Assembly: GCA_036374795.1 (NCBI GenBank)
Contig: DASUTC010000231.1
Span: 1 to 47,419, forward strand
Direction: 5' to 3'
Source: Herpetosiphonaceae bacterium
GTDB lineage: Bacteria; Chloroflexota; Chloroflexia; Chloroflexales; Kallotenuaceae
DNA length: 47,419 bases
Under the pieces are notes generated by a model. It was not told the DNA's origin. It searched no databases and saw only the letters and a list, made by a program, of their open reading frames with translations. The translations under genes were made by a program, and so were the position numbers. Of the stretch, positions 33,701-41,634 are shown piece by piece; position 1 is the stretch's first letter, and each line of letters starts with the position of its first letter.

Positions 33701-34246
33701 CCAGCAATCGCCCATGCGCCGCGCCGCCGCGCGCACGCGCACCTCCGGCTGGTCGGGATCGGGACTCCAGCTTGCCGCAGCGCCGTCGGCGAGGGCGAAG
33801 GGCGGGATCTCGCCGCCCATCGGCTGGCGCTTCCAGATCATCTGCGGCTGCTCGGTCGTGGCCGTGGTCAGCGTCGCGCTTCGCGCGCGCTGGTAGCGGC
33901 CCCAGTGGGCGGCGATCCGCACCGCCGTCGCCGCGCCGTCGACGGTGCAGGTCAGGCCAAACGAGGAGGGAAACATGCTCGACGCCTGGCTGACGCCCGC
34001 ATCGACCGGCCCATCATCGGGCGCGTCCTCGCCCGTGACCTGAAGGCTGTCGAGCGTCTCCTGGACGAGTTGCTGGCGACGCGGCGCGAGCATGCCGACG
34101 AGGTAGCGGTCGCGCACCTGGCGGTCGGTTAGCTCTTCCTCTTCGCCGCCGACGGGTCCAAGCAGGTCGGCGAGCACGAGCTGCTCCAGCTCGTCGCGGA
34201 GCGCGGCTGGTGTGGGTGGGTGGAGAATCACCGGATCTATCGTCAT
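30701..34246 (-). CDS. drmA: DISARM helicase DrmA
   Basis: The product is 1181 aa from the ATG at 34246 with AGAGG upstream. SF2 helicase motifs are clear: Walker A WFPTGGGKTEAYLG, motif Ia region RYTLRLLTLQQFQRA, DEAH-like IIQDELHLISGPLG, SAT-like IASTATIRRA, and motif VI QATSRVGRATPG. A zinc-ribbon-like stretch (CPWCGTAIDPGKH, then CGDKLGDCPF) interrupts the helicase core, as in other DrmA proteins. DrmA binds DNA with a 5' overhang together with DrmB in the known system. Upstream, at 34341, lies a membrane-protein gene cut by a transposon. No drmD, drmE, drmMI or drmMII is found beside it. Confidence 0.92.
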   Translation of the reverse strand: MTIDPVILHPPTPAALRDELEQLVLADLLGPVGGEEEELTDRQVRDRYLVGMLAPRRQQLVQETLDSLQVTGEDAPDDGPVDAGVSQASSMFPSSFGLTCTVDGAATAVRIAAHWGRYQRARSATLTTATTEQPQMIWKRQPMGGEIPPFALADGAAASWSPDPDQPEVRVRAAARRMGDCWSVTVFLINEQDEPERSRDTAWIFQPELRVAAPDGAPIFRRRADLRRPPAADAVAAAEDQAMAMLYRHEVEFAVGHGVAVHAQLWPADPTCATAIVTRVVPSYEVGPTISPTADEIPEIARVELDMRALAELPRGGFSAALEPLIAAYTRWIARQRTRIGDPAEGLAEYAPVAEEVLDRCMLARDRIAAGIALLDADEQAAEAFRFMNRAMWQQRVHTRWAEERRRGRAATIEELDVPTQRSWRLFQLAFILINLPALTDLRHPDRTGDGDALADLLWFPTGGGKTEAYLGLTAYTLGIRRLQGVVAGRSGLEGVAVLMRYTLRLLTLQQFQRATALICACETIRRAAVAQGDHRWGTTPFRIGLWVGERTTPNTTERSAEALKRDGGQPSAFGGSGSPHQLTHCPWCGTAIDPGKHVVVNKTAGRTLLYCGDKLGDCPFSQRQAPGEGLPVLVVDEEIYRRLPALLIATVDKFAQMPWKGPVQMLFGQVDGYCERHGFRSPEIADADRHPAKDGLPAAQTRPHGPLRPPDLIIQDELHLISGPLGTLVGLYETGVDHLSSWEVGGMRVRPKVIASTATIRRAADQMQALFLHTVAVFPPQGLDAGDNFFATQRAPGPDTPGRKYIGICASGKRLKAVLIRVYVAYLAASQRLYERYGRAADPYMTLVGYFNAMRELGGMRRLVEDDVRSRLAKTDQRGLAKRSGLLLEELTSRKGSTDIPRVLNLLETPFDPAIEAQRTQARKAGRAVDLPRPLDVLLATNMIAVGVDVSRLGLMVVAGQPKTTAEYIQATSRVGRATPGLVCTVYNWTRPRDLSHYERFEHYHATFYQHVEALSVTPFAARAIDRGLSALLVAYVRLLGMEFNANNRAGRIERSHPYITTAMTAIARRAALVTTRQTTAALIEQALKQRVDAWEQEAQRSAGGRTLGYRSQRDGLTVGLLHRPEEGPWQTFTCLNSLREVEPTVDLILDERGLSSEEEPPFVAALVPDPSAEQPQPSQ

Positions 34247-34340
34247 GGATACCTCTACGTTGCGAACGCATCATCAATGGTTGCTTGTCACTGAGCAGGT
34301 GGTCATGACGCACACCTGGACAGGACACGTATAACCTGCG

Positions 34341-34604
34341 TTACTCACGCTTGAGAAGCTGCCCAATAAGGGGCAGACCGACTAAAATGCCTTGAATACC
34401 GCTGCCTAAAATGAGGAGCGAAATATAATCCGATGCTGTTCCGAACGCTTTGCCCTCAGCAAAGTACACCGTTTGTAGCCCGGTGAGCACGGCGAGGAGT
34501 ACAGCAAGTACGATCAGCCCTCGTGTCAGGACATCCCGTGTAAGTCTCAAGATTTCCACTGGGGCGTGTTCTGGAGAAAGAAGCGCATCTCCAATCGCCT
34601 TAAA
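34341..34604 (-). pseudogene. Membrane protein gene, 5' end lost to transposon insertion
   Basis: The C-terminal 87 residues of an open frame end at 34341 with LIGQLLKRE. The frame stays open up to position 34604, the exact base before the Tn3 terminal repeat, and meets a stop only inside the repeat. A GTG at 34559 could start a shorter product but has no ribosome-binding site. Two hydrophobic helices (GLIVLAVLLAVLTGL, then YISLLILGSGIQGILVGL) form the tail. The missing 5' part is not found in the window. Its position as first gene before drmA suggests an accessory defence gene with a C-terminal membrane anchor; that is inference. Confidence 0.7.
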
Positions 34605-34642
34605 GGGGTGACTATATCATTTTGGGAAAATTGTACGCTAAG
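34605..34642 (+). mobile_element. Tn3-family 38-bp terminal inverted repeat (left end)
   Basis: The 38 bases begin GGGGTGACTA and end ATTGTACGCTAAG, matching the GGGG...ACGCTAAG pattern of Tn3-family ends, with a TTTTGGGAAAA block in the middle. It lies 57 bp outside the tnpA stop. The bases just outside it are TTAAA. I could not find the inverted partner (CTTAGCGTAC...CCCC) in the window. Confidence 0.85.
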
Positions 34643-34673
34643 GGGGAAGCAAGACCATTCAGCTGCCTCTATC

Positions 34674-34684
34674 TGTACGCTAAG
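34674..34684 (+). repeat. Second copy of the terminal-repeat inner end
   Basis: TGTACGCTAAG here repeats the last 11 bases of the left terminal repeat, in the same orientation, 42 bp further in. GGGG at 34643 precedes it by 31 nt, so it looks like a second, slightly longer end. Possibly an extra transposase-binding site or a relic of nested insertion. Confidence 0.55.
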
Positions 34685-34699
34685 GATTTTTTTACCTGT

Positions 34700-37666
34700 T
34701 TACGATGTTCCCAGCTGCATGGCCTGTTTCTGTAGGACTCCCGTGTGGCGGAGATTCCAGCGATACTCGCCGGTCAAAATAATCTTCTCCCAGCCCAACG
34801 GGGCCAGATGTTCCAAGTGTTCTTCCACGATGGCCTTCCCTTGGGTTTGTAACGTGGTGATCGCCTCTTCCAAGGCCAAGGTATTCCAGAGGATAATGGC
34901 GGCGAGCACCAGATTGAGGCCACTCGCTCGGTTGCGTTGATCTTCGTACGAGCGATCCTGGACGATCCCGCGTCGGTTAAAGAACACGGCGCGGGCGAGG
35001 GCATTTTTGGCTTCGCCTTTATTGAGGCCAATCGTGACCCGTCGCCGCAACTCCACATTCTGAAACCACTCCAATGCATACAGCGTGCGTTCAATACGTC
35101 CCATCTCCCGTAGCGCCAGCGCAAGTCCATTTTGGCGTGGGTAGGCTGCGAGTTTCCGCATGATCAGCGACGCGGTGACGGTGCCACGTCGAATCGATGT
35201 CATCAGTCGCAACACATCATCCCAATGTTCTTCGATCCGTCGCGCCTGAATGGTTCCGCCAATCAGGGGGGCTAACCGCGGATACAGTGATGGCGCGTCG
35301 ATCGTGTAGAGTCGCCGATCGCCCAGATCGCGAATGCGTGGCGCAAAGCGAAAGCCTAACGGGGGACATAGGCCAAAGAGATGATCGGTGACGCCGCCGG
35401 TATCCGTGTAGTGCTCCTGGATCTGGAGATCGGTTTCATGGTAGAGCAGGCCATCCAAGACATATGGCGCTTGATGTGCTGTCGCGCTAATCGCTTTGAT
35501 GTAAAAGGGCGCGTACTGATCGGAGACGTGCGTGTAGAACATGATGCTTAAATCATGCCCGTATTTCGCGTTCACTTGCGCCATGGATTCGCGGCGGCCA
35601 CCCACGGGAAAACGCTGCGCGTCTGAGGATGATGTCGTGCCATCGCCCCAATACCGAGCGAGGGGAAGTCGATGCTGGAAATTGACCAGTTCCGCCAGTG
35701 CCTTACTATATGTGTCGTCCCGCACGTACCAATCCGTGATCCAGGACAGGCTCTGATACGACATGCCAGGGCACGCGTTCGCCATTTTACTGAGCCCTAA
35801 ATTCGTTGCATCCGCCAAAATCGCGGCAAATAAACCGCCCTTATCCTTGGTCACCACTCCAGTATGCAGATGCGTAAAATGCCGGCTAAACTGGGTAATT
35901 CGATCGATTTCAACCAGGAGGTCCGTAATTTTGACCCACGGTACCTGGCTATAGGCGTGGGTGATTAACGTTTCGACTGCCGCTGGTACGGCTTTCTCCA
36001 AGGGTTTGATCGAGAGTGATCCGTTCTGGAGTTTGACATCTGCGAGCTGGTCCTGCGCCAGCAAGGCATCCACCCTGGATAATTCGGCATGGAGCGCGTG
36101 GCGACGTTCCTCAAGATAGACATGCACGTCTGTGGGGATCGCAAGGGGCACATCGCCCATCTGCTTGAGGTACTGCCAATCTTGGTTCGGTATGAGATAC
36201 GCATCGAATGCCTTGAATTGGCGACTCCCGTCAACCCAGATATCACCCGATCGCAAGCCATTACGGAGTTCGTTTAACGCGCAGAGTTCATAATAATGTC
36301 GATCGATCCCACTGGTTGTAAAGACATGGTTTTCCCAACGGGGTTTGACGAATGCCATCGGCGCGCCAGGTCGCACTTTTTTGAGATCCTGCGCGTTCAT
36401 CTGCTTGAGCACGTCGAGGGCCTGCAACAGTGACCGACTGCTGGATGTTCCCTTGAAGGCGAATGTTTCCAGCAGCACTGGCGCGTAGCGACGAATTTGG
36501 GTGTAATACGCGTCGAGATAGTCAAGATAATCAAAGTCGGCTGGCTGGGCCAGCTGTTCCGCTTCGGTGACGGTTAGAATAAACGTTTCCCACGGCACGA
36601 CCGTCTGGATGGCAGCGTAGGGATCTTGGGCCGTCTCACGGGCAGCAATGAGTGCTTTCCCAATATCCGCGTACAACCGCACTTTTTCATTGATCGCCTT
36701 CCCGCTCTTCTGGAAGTGTTCCGCGTGCACGTGCTCACTCTTCCGCAGGTAATGGGTCATGACCCGATCATGCATATCCAAGATATGATCCGTCAGGCTG
36801 GCCGCCGTCTCGATCAGAAACGCGACAAGTGTCGCGTAGCGCCGTGTCGGCTCGAAGCGTTGGAGAAATTGCGGCGTGTATCGCGTTCCCTCACGTGCCA
36901 ACTTCAGTACTTGATTCTGGTGGAGTTGCCGCGCGCGATCGTGGTCAATCCCCATCGAGCGGATGAATTGGAGCCGCTCGATCAGCTTCAGAATCGTCGC
37001 GGGTACCGGCTTCCCAACCGGTTGTCGTAACCAGGCTAAGGGGGTGTATGCGCGATCTGGCGGGATGGTCAGGAGCGCATCAAGCTGGGCACACTGCTCA
37101 GCGGTGAGGTCTGCCGTCAACCGTTTAAAAATCTGTCGCTGCGCGCGGCGGCGGGTTTCCCAGGCAACCCGTTCAATCAGATAAAGTGCTGGGGCAATAA
37201 TCTTCCGCAGCCGCATTTCCTCAACTAAAGCAATCACGAGCGCCATGCCATGGTCCGTACTCAGCGCTGTCGGCAAGAGCCAGGTTGCTAACTCGCGATA
37301 GGTCGACCGAGTGAACGGACGAAACCCAAAGTGCTGCTGAATCTCGCTGAGATGTTCGCGACGCGTGGTATCCCGTTCACCATAGGCGGCAAAGACGGTT
37401 GGATCAATCTGGAGTTGTGCGGCAATATAGGCCAGGATCGCCGTGGGAATCTCTTCGCCGGCCCGCAGTGGACGACCAGGAAAGCGGAGATAGGCCAACT
37501 GCACGGCAAATCCAAGACGATTATGATCACGTCGACGTTGGTGGATCACCGCAAGCTCATCTGGCGAGAAGGTGTAGAATCGAACGAGATCCCGCTCTGG
37601 TATATCAGGAGGCATGTCTGTGAACTGCGAACGTTGCGCCGGCAATAACACCTCGCGGGTGGGCAT
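34700..37666 (-). CDS. tnpA: Tn3-family transposase TnpA
   Basis: The product is 988 aa, the usual size for the family. The ATG at 37666 has a very strong AAGGAGG site, preferred over longer in-frame starts. The N-terminal DUF4158-like region (FSPDELAVIHQRRRDHNRLGFAVQL) binds the ends. The C-terminal DDE domain shows YHETDLQIQEHYTDTGGVTD, FGLCPPLGFRFAPRIRDL and a Glu in GLNKGEAKNAL. It catalyses replicative transposition, forming cointegrates later resolved by the recombinase at 37917. No frameshift or internal stop is seen, so it may be active. Confidence 0.95.
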   Translation of the reverse strand: MPTREVLLPAQRSQFTDMPPDIPERDLVRFYTFSPDELAVIHQRRRDHNRLGFAVQLAYLRFPGRPLRAGEEIPTAILAYIAAQLQIDPTVFAAYGERDTTRREHLSEIQQHFGFRPFTRSTYRELATWLLPTALSTDHGMALVIALVEEMRLRKIIAPALYLIERVAWETRRRAQRQIFKRLTADLTAEQCAQLDALLTIPPDRAYTPLAWLRQPVGKPVPATILKLIERLQFIRSMGIDHDRARQLHQNQVLKLAREGTRYTPQFLQRFEPTRRYATLVAFLIETAASLTDHILDMHDRVMTHYLRKSEHVHAEHFQKSGKAINEKVRLYADIGKALIAARETAQDPYAAIQTVVPWETFILTVTEAEQLAQPADFDYLDYLDAYYTQIRRYAPVLLETFAFKGTSSSRSLLQALDVLKQMNAQDLKKVRPGAPMAFVKPRWENHVFTTSGIDRHYYELCALNELRNGLRSGDIWVDGSRQFKAFDAYLIPNQDWQYLKQMGDVPLAIPTDVHVYLEERRHALHAELSRVDALLAQDQLADVKLQNGSLSIKPLEKAVPAAVETLITHAYSQVPWVKITDLLVEIDRITQFSRHFTHLHTGVVTKDKGGLFAAILADATNLGLSKMANACPGMSYQSLSWITDWYVRDDTYSKALAELVNFQHRLPLARYWGDGTTSSSDAQRFPVGGRRESMAQVNAKYGHDLSIMFYTHVSDQYAPFYIKAISATAHQAPYVLDGLLYHETDLQIQEHYTDTGGVTDHLFGLCPPLGFRFAPRIRDLGDRRLYTIDAPSLYPRLAPLIGGTIQARRIEEHWDDVLRLMTSIRRGTVTASLIMRKLAAYPRQNGLALALREMGRIERTLYALEWFQNVELRRRVTIGLNKGEAKNALARAVFFNRRGIVQDRSYEDQRNRASGLNLVLAAIILWNTLALEEAITTLQTQGKAIVEEHLEHLAPLGWEKIILTGEYRWNLRHTGVLQKQAMQLGTS

Positions 37667-37788
37667 GATGCACCTCCTTAAATTAGGTGGACGCAGGTGG
37701 ACGTGCAAGGAACAACATCACGGTGTGGGAATGAGGCGGATCGTCGTTGTTTGCTGAGATGCGCTGGGGGCTGCGGCATCAGATGCAG

Positions 37789-37887
37789 AATGTCTACTAA
37801 ATGCTATTAGCAGACATTCTTGACCTTTTCCTCGCGTCATAATGTCTGCTAATGCTGCTTCGTACCCGTCTTTGTAATGTCTGCTAA
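37789..37887. mobile_element. TnpI recombination site (IRS) with core and two accessory sites
   Basis: The core is AATGTCTACTAA (37789-37800), a 6-bp spacer ATGCTA and the inverted arm TTAGCAGACATT (37807-37818). Two direct copies of AATGTCTGCTAA follow at 37841-37852 and 37876-37887, spaced 22 and 23 nt. This is the IR1-IR2-DR1-DR2 plan of the Tn4430 site, where TnpI resolves cointegrates without host factors. It lies between the divergent tnpA and tnpI and probably also regulates both. Confidence 0.85.
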
Positions 37888-37916
37888 TATACCTGCACAA
37901 TACATGGAGTGCAGCC

Positions 37917-38870
37917 ATGAAACGATCTGCCATCCCATCCATTTCATCTGCGGGTCAACAGGCGATCGAGCTGTATCGTCAGTATCTGCACGACGAGCAG
38001 GATCTCAGCGCAGATACATGTCGCAATTACCTGAGTGATCTCCGTCACTTCGCTGCGTGGTGTGAAGGAAGCTGGATGGAAGGACAGGAAGCAACACGTT
38101 CGTTTAACCCACAGGAGATTGGGGCCTCGGTTATTACCCAGTATCGGGGCTACATGCAAACGGTTTGTCGACTCCAGCCCGCAACGATCAACCGACATCT
38201 CATCAGCCTCAAGCGATATTTTGCTTGGGCGCGTGAGCGCGGCAACATTGCACATGACCCCGCGAAAGTAGTGAAACTGATTCCGTCTATACGCCAACCG
38301 CCGAGGCATGTGACGGATCAAGAGGAAAATGCAGTGATGGCGGCGGTGATGAATTACGGCTCGCTCCGCGACCAAGCCTTGCTGATCCTCGCACTCCATA
38401 CCGGGTTGCGCGCAGAAGAATTGTGCAGCCTTCAGCGATCAAATGTCACCCTCGGCAAACGAAGCGGACACCTTGCAATCTATGGCAAGCGTAACAAATA
38501 TCGTGAGGTTCCCTTAAATGGGACAGCGCGTACGGTGCTTGATGAGTATCTACCGACGCTTCCTCTTGGAGGTGCATGGCTCTTTGTTTCCAACAAACAC
38601 CAGCTGCTTCCTAATGGGTCCAAGCAATTGGCACCGCTGACCGAACGTGCACTCGGCTATATCGTCGCAAAGTATGCACGGCTAGCAAACGTCGTTGACC
38701 TGAGTCCGCATGATTTGCGGCATCGTTTTGGCTACCGGATGGCTAAGACGGTGCCGCTCCATCGTCTCGCACAGATTATGGGGCATGACTCCCTCGATAC
38801 AACAGCGATCTATGTGCAGGGTACCAAGCAAGATCTCCAGCAGGCGGTTGAAACGATCTCGTGGACGTAA
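37917..38870 (+). CDS. tnpI: Tyrosine recombinase (TnpI-type cointegrate resolvase)
   Basis: The product is 317 aa from the ATG at 37917 with GGAG upstream. The N-terminal SAM-like core-binding domain spans 15-110. The catalytic residues are visible: R165 in HTGLRAEEL, a Lys in GKRNKYREVPL (191-194), H265 and R268 in SPHDLRHR, H290 in MGHDSLDTT and nucleophile Y299. It should resolve transposon cointegrates at the site 37789-37887, just upstream. The combination of tnpA with a tyrosine rather than serine resolvase places the element in the Tn4430-like group. Confidence 0.9.
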   Translation: MKRSAIPSISSAGQQAIELYRQYLHDEQDLSADTCRNYLSDLRHFAAWCEGSWMEGQEATRSFNPQEIGASVITQYRGYMQTVCRLQPATINRHLISLKRYFAWARERGNIAHDPAKVVKLIPSIRQPPRHVTDQEENAVMAAVMNYGSLRDQALLILALHTGLRAEELCSLQRSNVTLGKRSGHLAIYGKRNKYREVPLNGTARTVLDEYLPTLPLGGAWLFVSNKHQLLPNGSKQLAPLTERALGYIVAKYARLANVVDLSPHDLRHRFGYRMAKTVPLHRLAQIMGHDSLDTTAIYVQGTKQDLQQAVETISWT

Positions 38871-38914
38871 TGGTTTGTTTCATGGTGTATCTCGCAGTGA
38901 TAGCCTACGCCAAA

Positions 38915-38961
38915 GAATTGGCCCTGTTGTTAAGCAGCGGAACCTGGAGCAGGGCCAATTC
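38915..38961. terminator. Long inverted repeat between convergent tnpI and res
   Basis: GAATTGGCCCTG (38915-38926) and CAGGGCCAATTC (38950-38961) are perfect 12-bp inverted copies around a 23-nt spacer. They lie between two converging genes. The lack of a strong T-run makes a bidirectional terminator likely but not certain; an insertion footprint or binding site is the alternative. Confidence 0.5.
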
Positions 38962-38988
38962 CTAGATTAAGGTAGATCATTAATCTTC

Positions 38989-41634
38989 CTAGGACAGAAG
39001 ATTATATTGCCGCAGCGCCTCCTCATCTTGCTTCAGGATAATGTCATACTGCCCAGCAGTTGCATCAGTTCCTTTGATGATTCGGTAGGTCATCCCACTC
39101 GCGAGCGCTGTCTGTGTGGCGAAATACTGCTTCGCAAGCACAGTAGGTGCTTCGATCTGGTGATCACCCTTCACTTCAACAATAATGAACTTTCCATCCG
39201 AGTCCCGCACTAAAAAGTCAGGATAATAGCTCCGAATAGCATGCGAGTCTGGATCGATGTATTGCACATAGAAGTCTGACTGGCCATGTGTCAGCATGCC
39301 GGTGAAGTAGATCTTGTCCACCCGACTATCCCGCAACAAATTCCAGAATAGGCTCCGCTCTGGATTTGAGTCAAAGCAGTACGTATCCAAGTGAAAGCTT
39401 TTCTCAGCGTAGTGTCCAGCATCAGGTTCCCGCACCACCATCTCCGGCTTGGCACGCATTTCGTAGAAGCCGTCCGGTGGCATTTTTACGAGATCAACTT
39501 GATACTCTTCCTTGTTCGTGAACGCATCGATCTGAAACCGTTCCTTAAACAGCCGTGGAATGATCCAATCGTACAGCAGTTCGTTAAACTCGTTCACCGC
39601 AGCCAACACGCCAGTGACTCCTTCTGCTGACTGCGTAATCAGATCCTCAACCTCCAAGCACGGCACGTTCAGGTAGCGTGCAACCTCAGCCACCAGCATG
39701 AGTTCACTATATACGCGCTGGTCTCGCTGATATGAAATATCCTCATGCTTGATAGGACGGCTCGTCGCGAGGAGTCCATCATACTCGGTGTGTAGCAGTC
39801 GGTACTGGTCCCTCGGTGCTTTTTCTAGCTCCAGGCTAAAGCCCGGTGTTGGTGTCTTCTCACGCATCTGGAACAGATGCCGCACGCGTTTGAGTACCAC
39901 TTTCTCAATCGGCAGCTTCACTCGCATGCGTACTACTTCACTCGTCTGACCGCTCTGCTCCAGGTCGGCGATCGATACGCGGAAGTTCTCTTGTAGCTCA
40001 TCTTGGAGGATATTCATGTTCTCAGTGCTGAGATACACATGCCCCGTGTGCTGCACACCGCCGATTGAGCGCAAGCAGCGCATTGATGCTTGCAGCACGA
40101 AAATCCGCGATTTCGGTTTTCTGTACAGCGCTACGGCAAAGAGGGATCGGCAGTTCCAGCCCTCTCGCCCCTTGTTCACGAGCAAAATAAACTGCTTGTT
40201 CGAGCCGGGGGTGTCAAGTCGGTTGAACTCGCGAATATCCTCGTTCGACGTCAGCTTGGCATCACCAACGTTCACCAAGATCTTGTCTGTGGAAATGCCA
40301 TGCCGCACGAGCGCTGCTTCCACGGCTGGCCGCAGCTCCTTTTCCACCTCGTCGATCGTAGCCGCAAAAAACGCTATCTTTGGCAAGAGGCCCTCGTGCC
40401 GCTCCTCTAGCGCAACATGCTGCACAAAATGATCGATTGCGATACTGACGAACTCTGCGGTCTTCGGATTGGTGTAACCGTGCGTCCGCACCTTTTTCAA
40501 AAAGCCCTTATCGATCGCCTCTTGCAATCCATAAGCATACACCACCTCCGGCAAAATCTGGTCTTCTACATAGGGGGTACCCGTAAAGTTGTAGCACGCT
40601 ACTACATGTGTCTTCGCCTGCTGCAATTTCCTGGCCAATTCATCGATCGTCAACCGAAGGCTCGTCTTCGACTGTTTAAGGCCCATATCCTGAGCTAATG
40701 CGCTCCCGAATGCGTGGTGTGCTTCGTCAACATAAATTCCAAGTTGCCCCAGTCGCTGCAACTTCTCAAATCGTTGGTTGGTCGAAAGCTCCTGCTCATC
40801 CTCGGGCGCGCTATCGTACAGGTCGGCAAATTCCTCATACACCGAGCCGTTGTCATAGGTTGGCCTACCGCTGCCCATCAGCTTTTCCAGCGGCGATTTT
40901 TCCTGGTGCTGCTTTTTCAGAATAATCTTCTGCGTGTTCGAGATGATGAGGTTGAACCGCGAGCGGTCGAGCACATTAAGCGTCATACCTGCTTCATCTA
41001 GGAAGTGGAAGCGGATATGTGCATCCAACCAGTTCACATATTCAGGCGGCACGACCAGCGCCTTATCGAACGTCTGAATCTCGCGCAGTGCCTCAAGCAC
41101 CGTCCTGTCTGGTGCAAATACCAATGCGTTATGGCAGTACTTCCCATCTTTGGGGAACTTGTTGGCGAGCAGAAACTCGTAGAAAATACACGTCGCCATC
41201 AAGATTGTTTTGCCTGTCCCCATAGTGAGCGCGAAGATGTAGTTCGGATATGACCGTGCAAACGAGCGCATATGCTTGAACACACCCTCATAGTCTTCGG
41301 TCGTGAATTGCTCCAGGAAGCTTGTCTGACCGGCGTAGTCGATCGCTGTCTGGCTGCGCTCTTCGAATCGCCCCGTTCGCTCCGACCACTCCTTGAAAAT
41401 GGTGTGCACAGGTTTGTTATCCAAGAACTCTTTGAGGAACACATACATTTCTAGCGCCTCGAACTGTGGCTGGCGTAGGTACGCCTTTGCATTCGTTGGA
41501 TCATTGTGATCGAGGTATTTTCTTGTCAGCTCACGATAGTTCTGCCGGATGCGCCCGCGATTCTGCTGGTAGAAGTCACGCAGATAAGTGAAGAACGCAA
41601 AGTCGAGTGACGTACTTCGAGGTCCCTTAGCCAT
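38989..41634 (-). CDS. Type III restriction Res-like helicase-nuclease
   Basis: The product is 881 aa. SF2 helicase motifs: Walker A TMGTGKTILMA (about 138-148), DEAH box YVDEAHHAF (about 300-310), FTGTPY, and NKGREGWNCRSLF. The C-terminus has a PD-(D/E)xK nuclease: YPDFL (D806) and IIVEVKGD (E820, K822). Such proteins, with a Mod partner, translocate along DNA and cut near unmethylated sites. The start overlaps the mod stop by 8 nt, so the two subunits are coupled. This is a little shorter than many Res subunits and could be a phage-restriction helicase of a variant type. Confidence 0.85.
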   Translation of the reverse strand: MAKGPRSTSLDFAFFTYLRDFYQQNRGRIRQNYRELTRKYLDHNDPTNAKAYLRQPQFEALEMYVFLKEFLDNKPVHTIFKEWSERTGRFEERSQTAIDYAGQTSFLEQFTTEDYEGVFKHMRSFARSYPNYIFALTMGTGKTILMATCIFYEFLLANKFPKDGKYCHNALVFAPDRTVLEALREIQTFDKALVVPPEYVNWLDAHIRFHFLDEAGMTLNVLDRSRFNLIISNTQKIILKKQHQEKSPLEKLMGSGRPTYDNGSVYEEFADLYDSAPEDEQELSTNQRFEKLQRLGQLGIYVDEAHHAFGSALAQDMGLKQSKTSLRLTIDELARKLQQAKTHVVACYNFTGTPYVEDQILPEVVYAYGLQEAIDKGFLKKVRTHGYTNPKTAEFVSIAIDHFVQHVALEERHEGLLPKIAFFAATIDEVEKELRPAVEAALVRHGISTDKILVNVGDAKLTSNEDIREFNRLDTPGSNKQFILLVNKGREGWNCRSLFAVALYRKPKSRIFVLQASMRCLRSIGGVQHTGHVYLSTENMNILQDELQENFRVSIADLEQSGQTSEVVRMRVKLPIEKVVLKRVRHLFQMREKTPTPGFSLELEKAPRDQYRLLHTEYDGLLATSRPIKHEDISYQRDQRVYSELMLVAEVARYLNVPCLEVEDLITQSAEGVTGVLAAVNEFNELLYDWIIPRLFKERFQIDAFTNKEEYQVDLVKMPPDGFYEMRAKPEMVVREPDAGHYAEKSFHLDTYCFDSNPERSLFWNLLRDSRVDKIYFTGMLTHGQSDFYVQYIDPDSHAIRSYYPDFLVRDSDGKFIIVEVKGDHQIEAPTVLAKQYFATQTALASGMTYRIIKGTDATAGQYDIILKQDEEALRQYNLLS

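Noticed and set aside
30179-34132. 1317-residue plus-strand open frame
   Set aside because: Antisense shadow of drmA/drmB, which have clear helicase and DUF1998 motifs; the frame is open only because of high GC and encodes low-complexity Arg/Gln-rich sequence.
37789-37887. Repeated AATGTCTGCTAA as a CRISPR array
   Set aside because: Only four short copies, one inverted, with a 6-bp gap in the core; this is a recombinase site. No CRISPR array was seen anywhere in the window.
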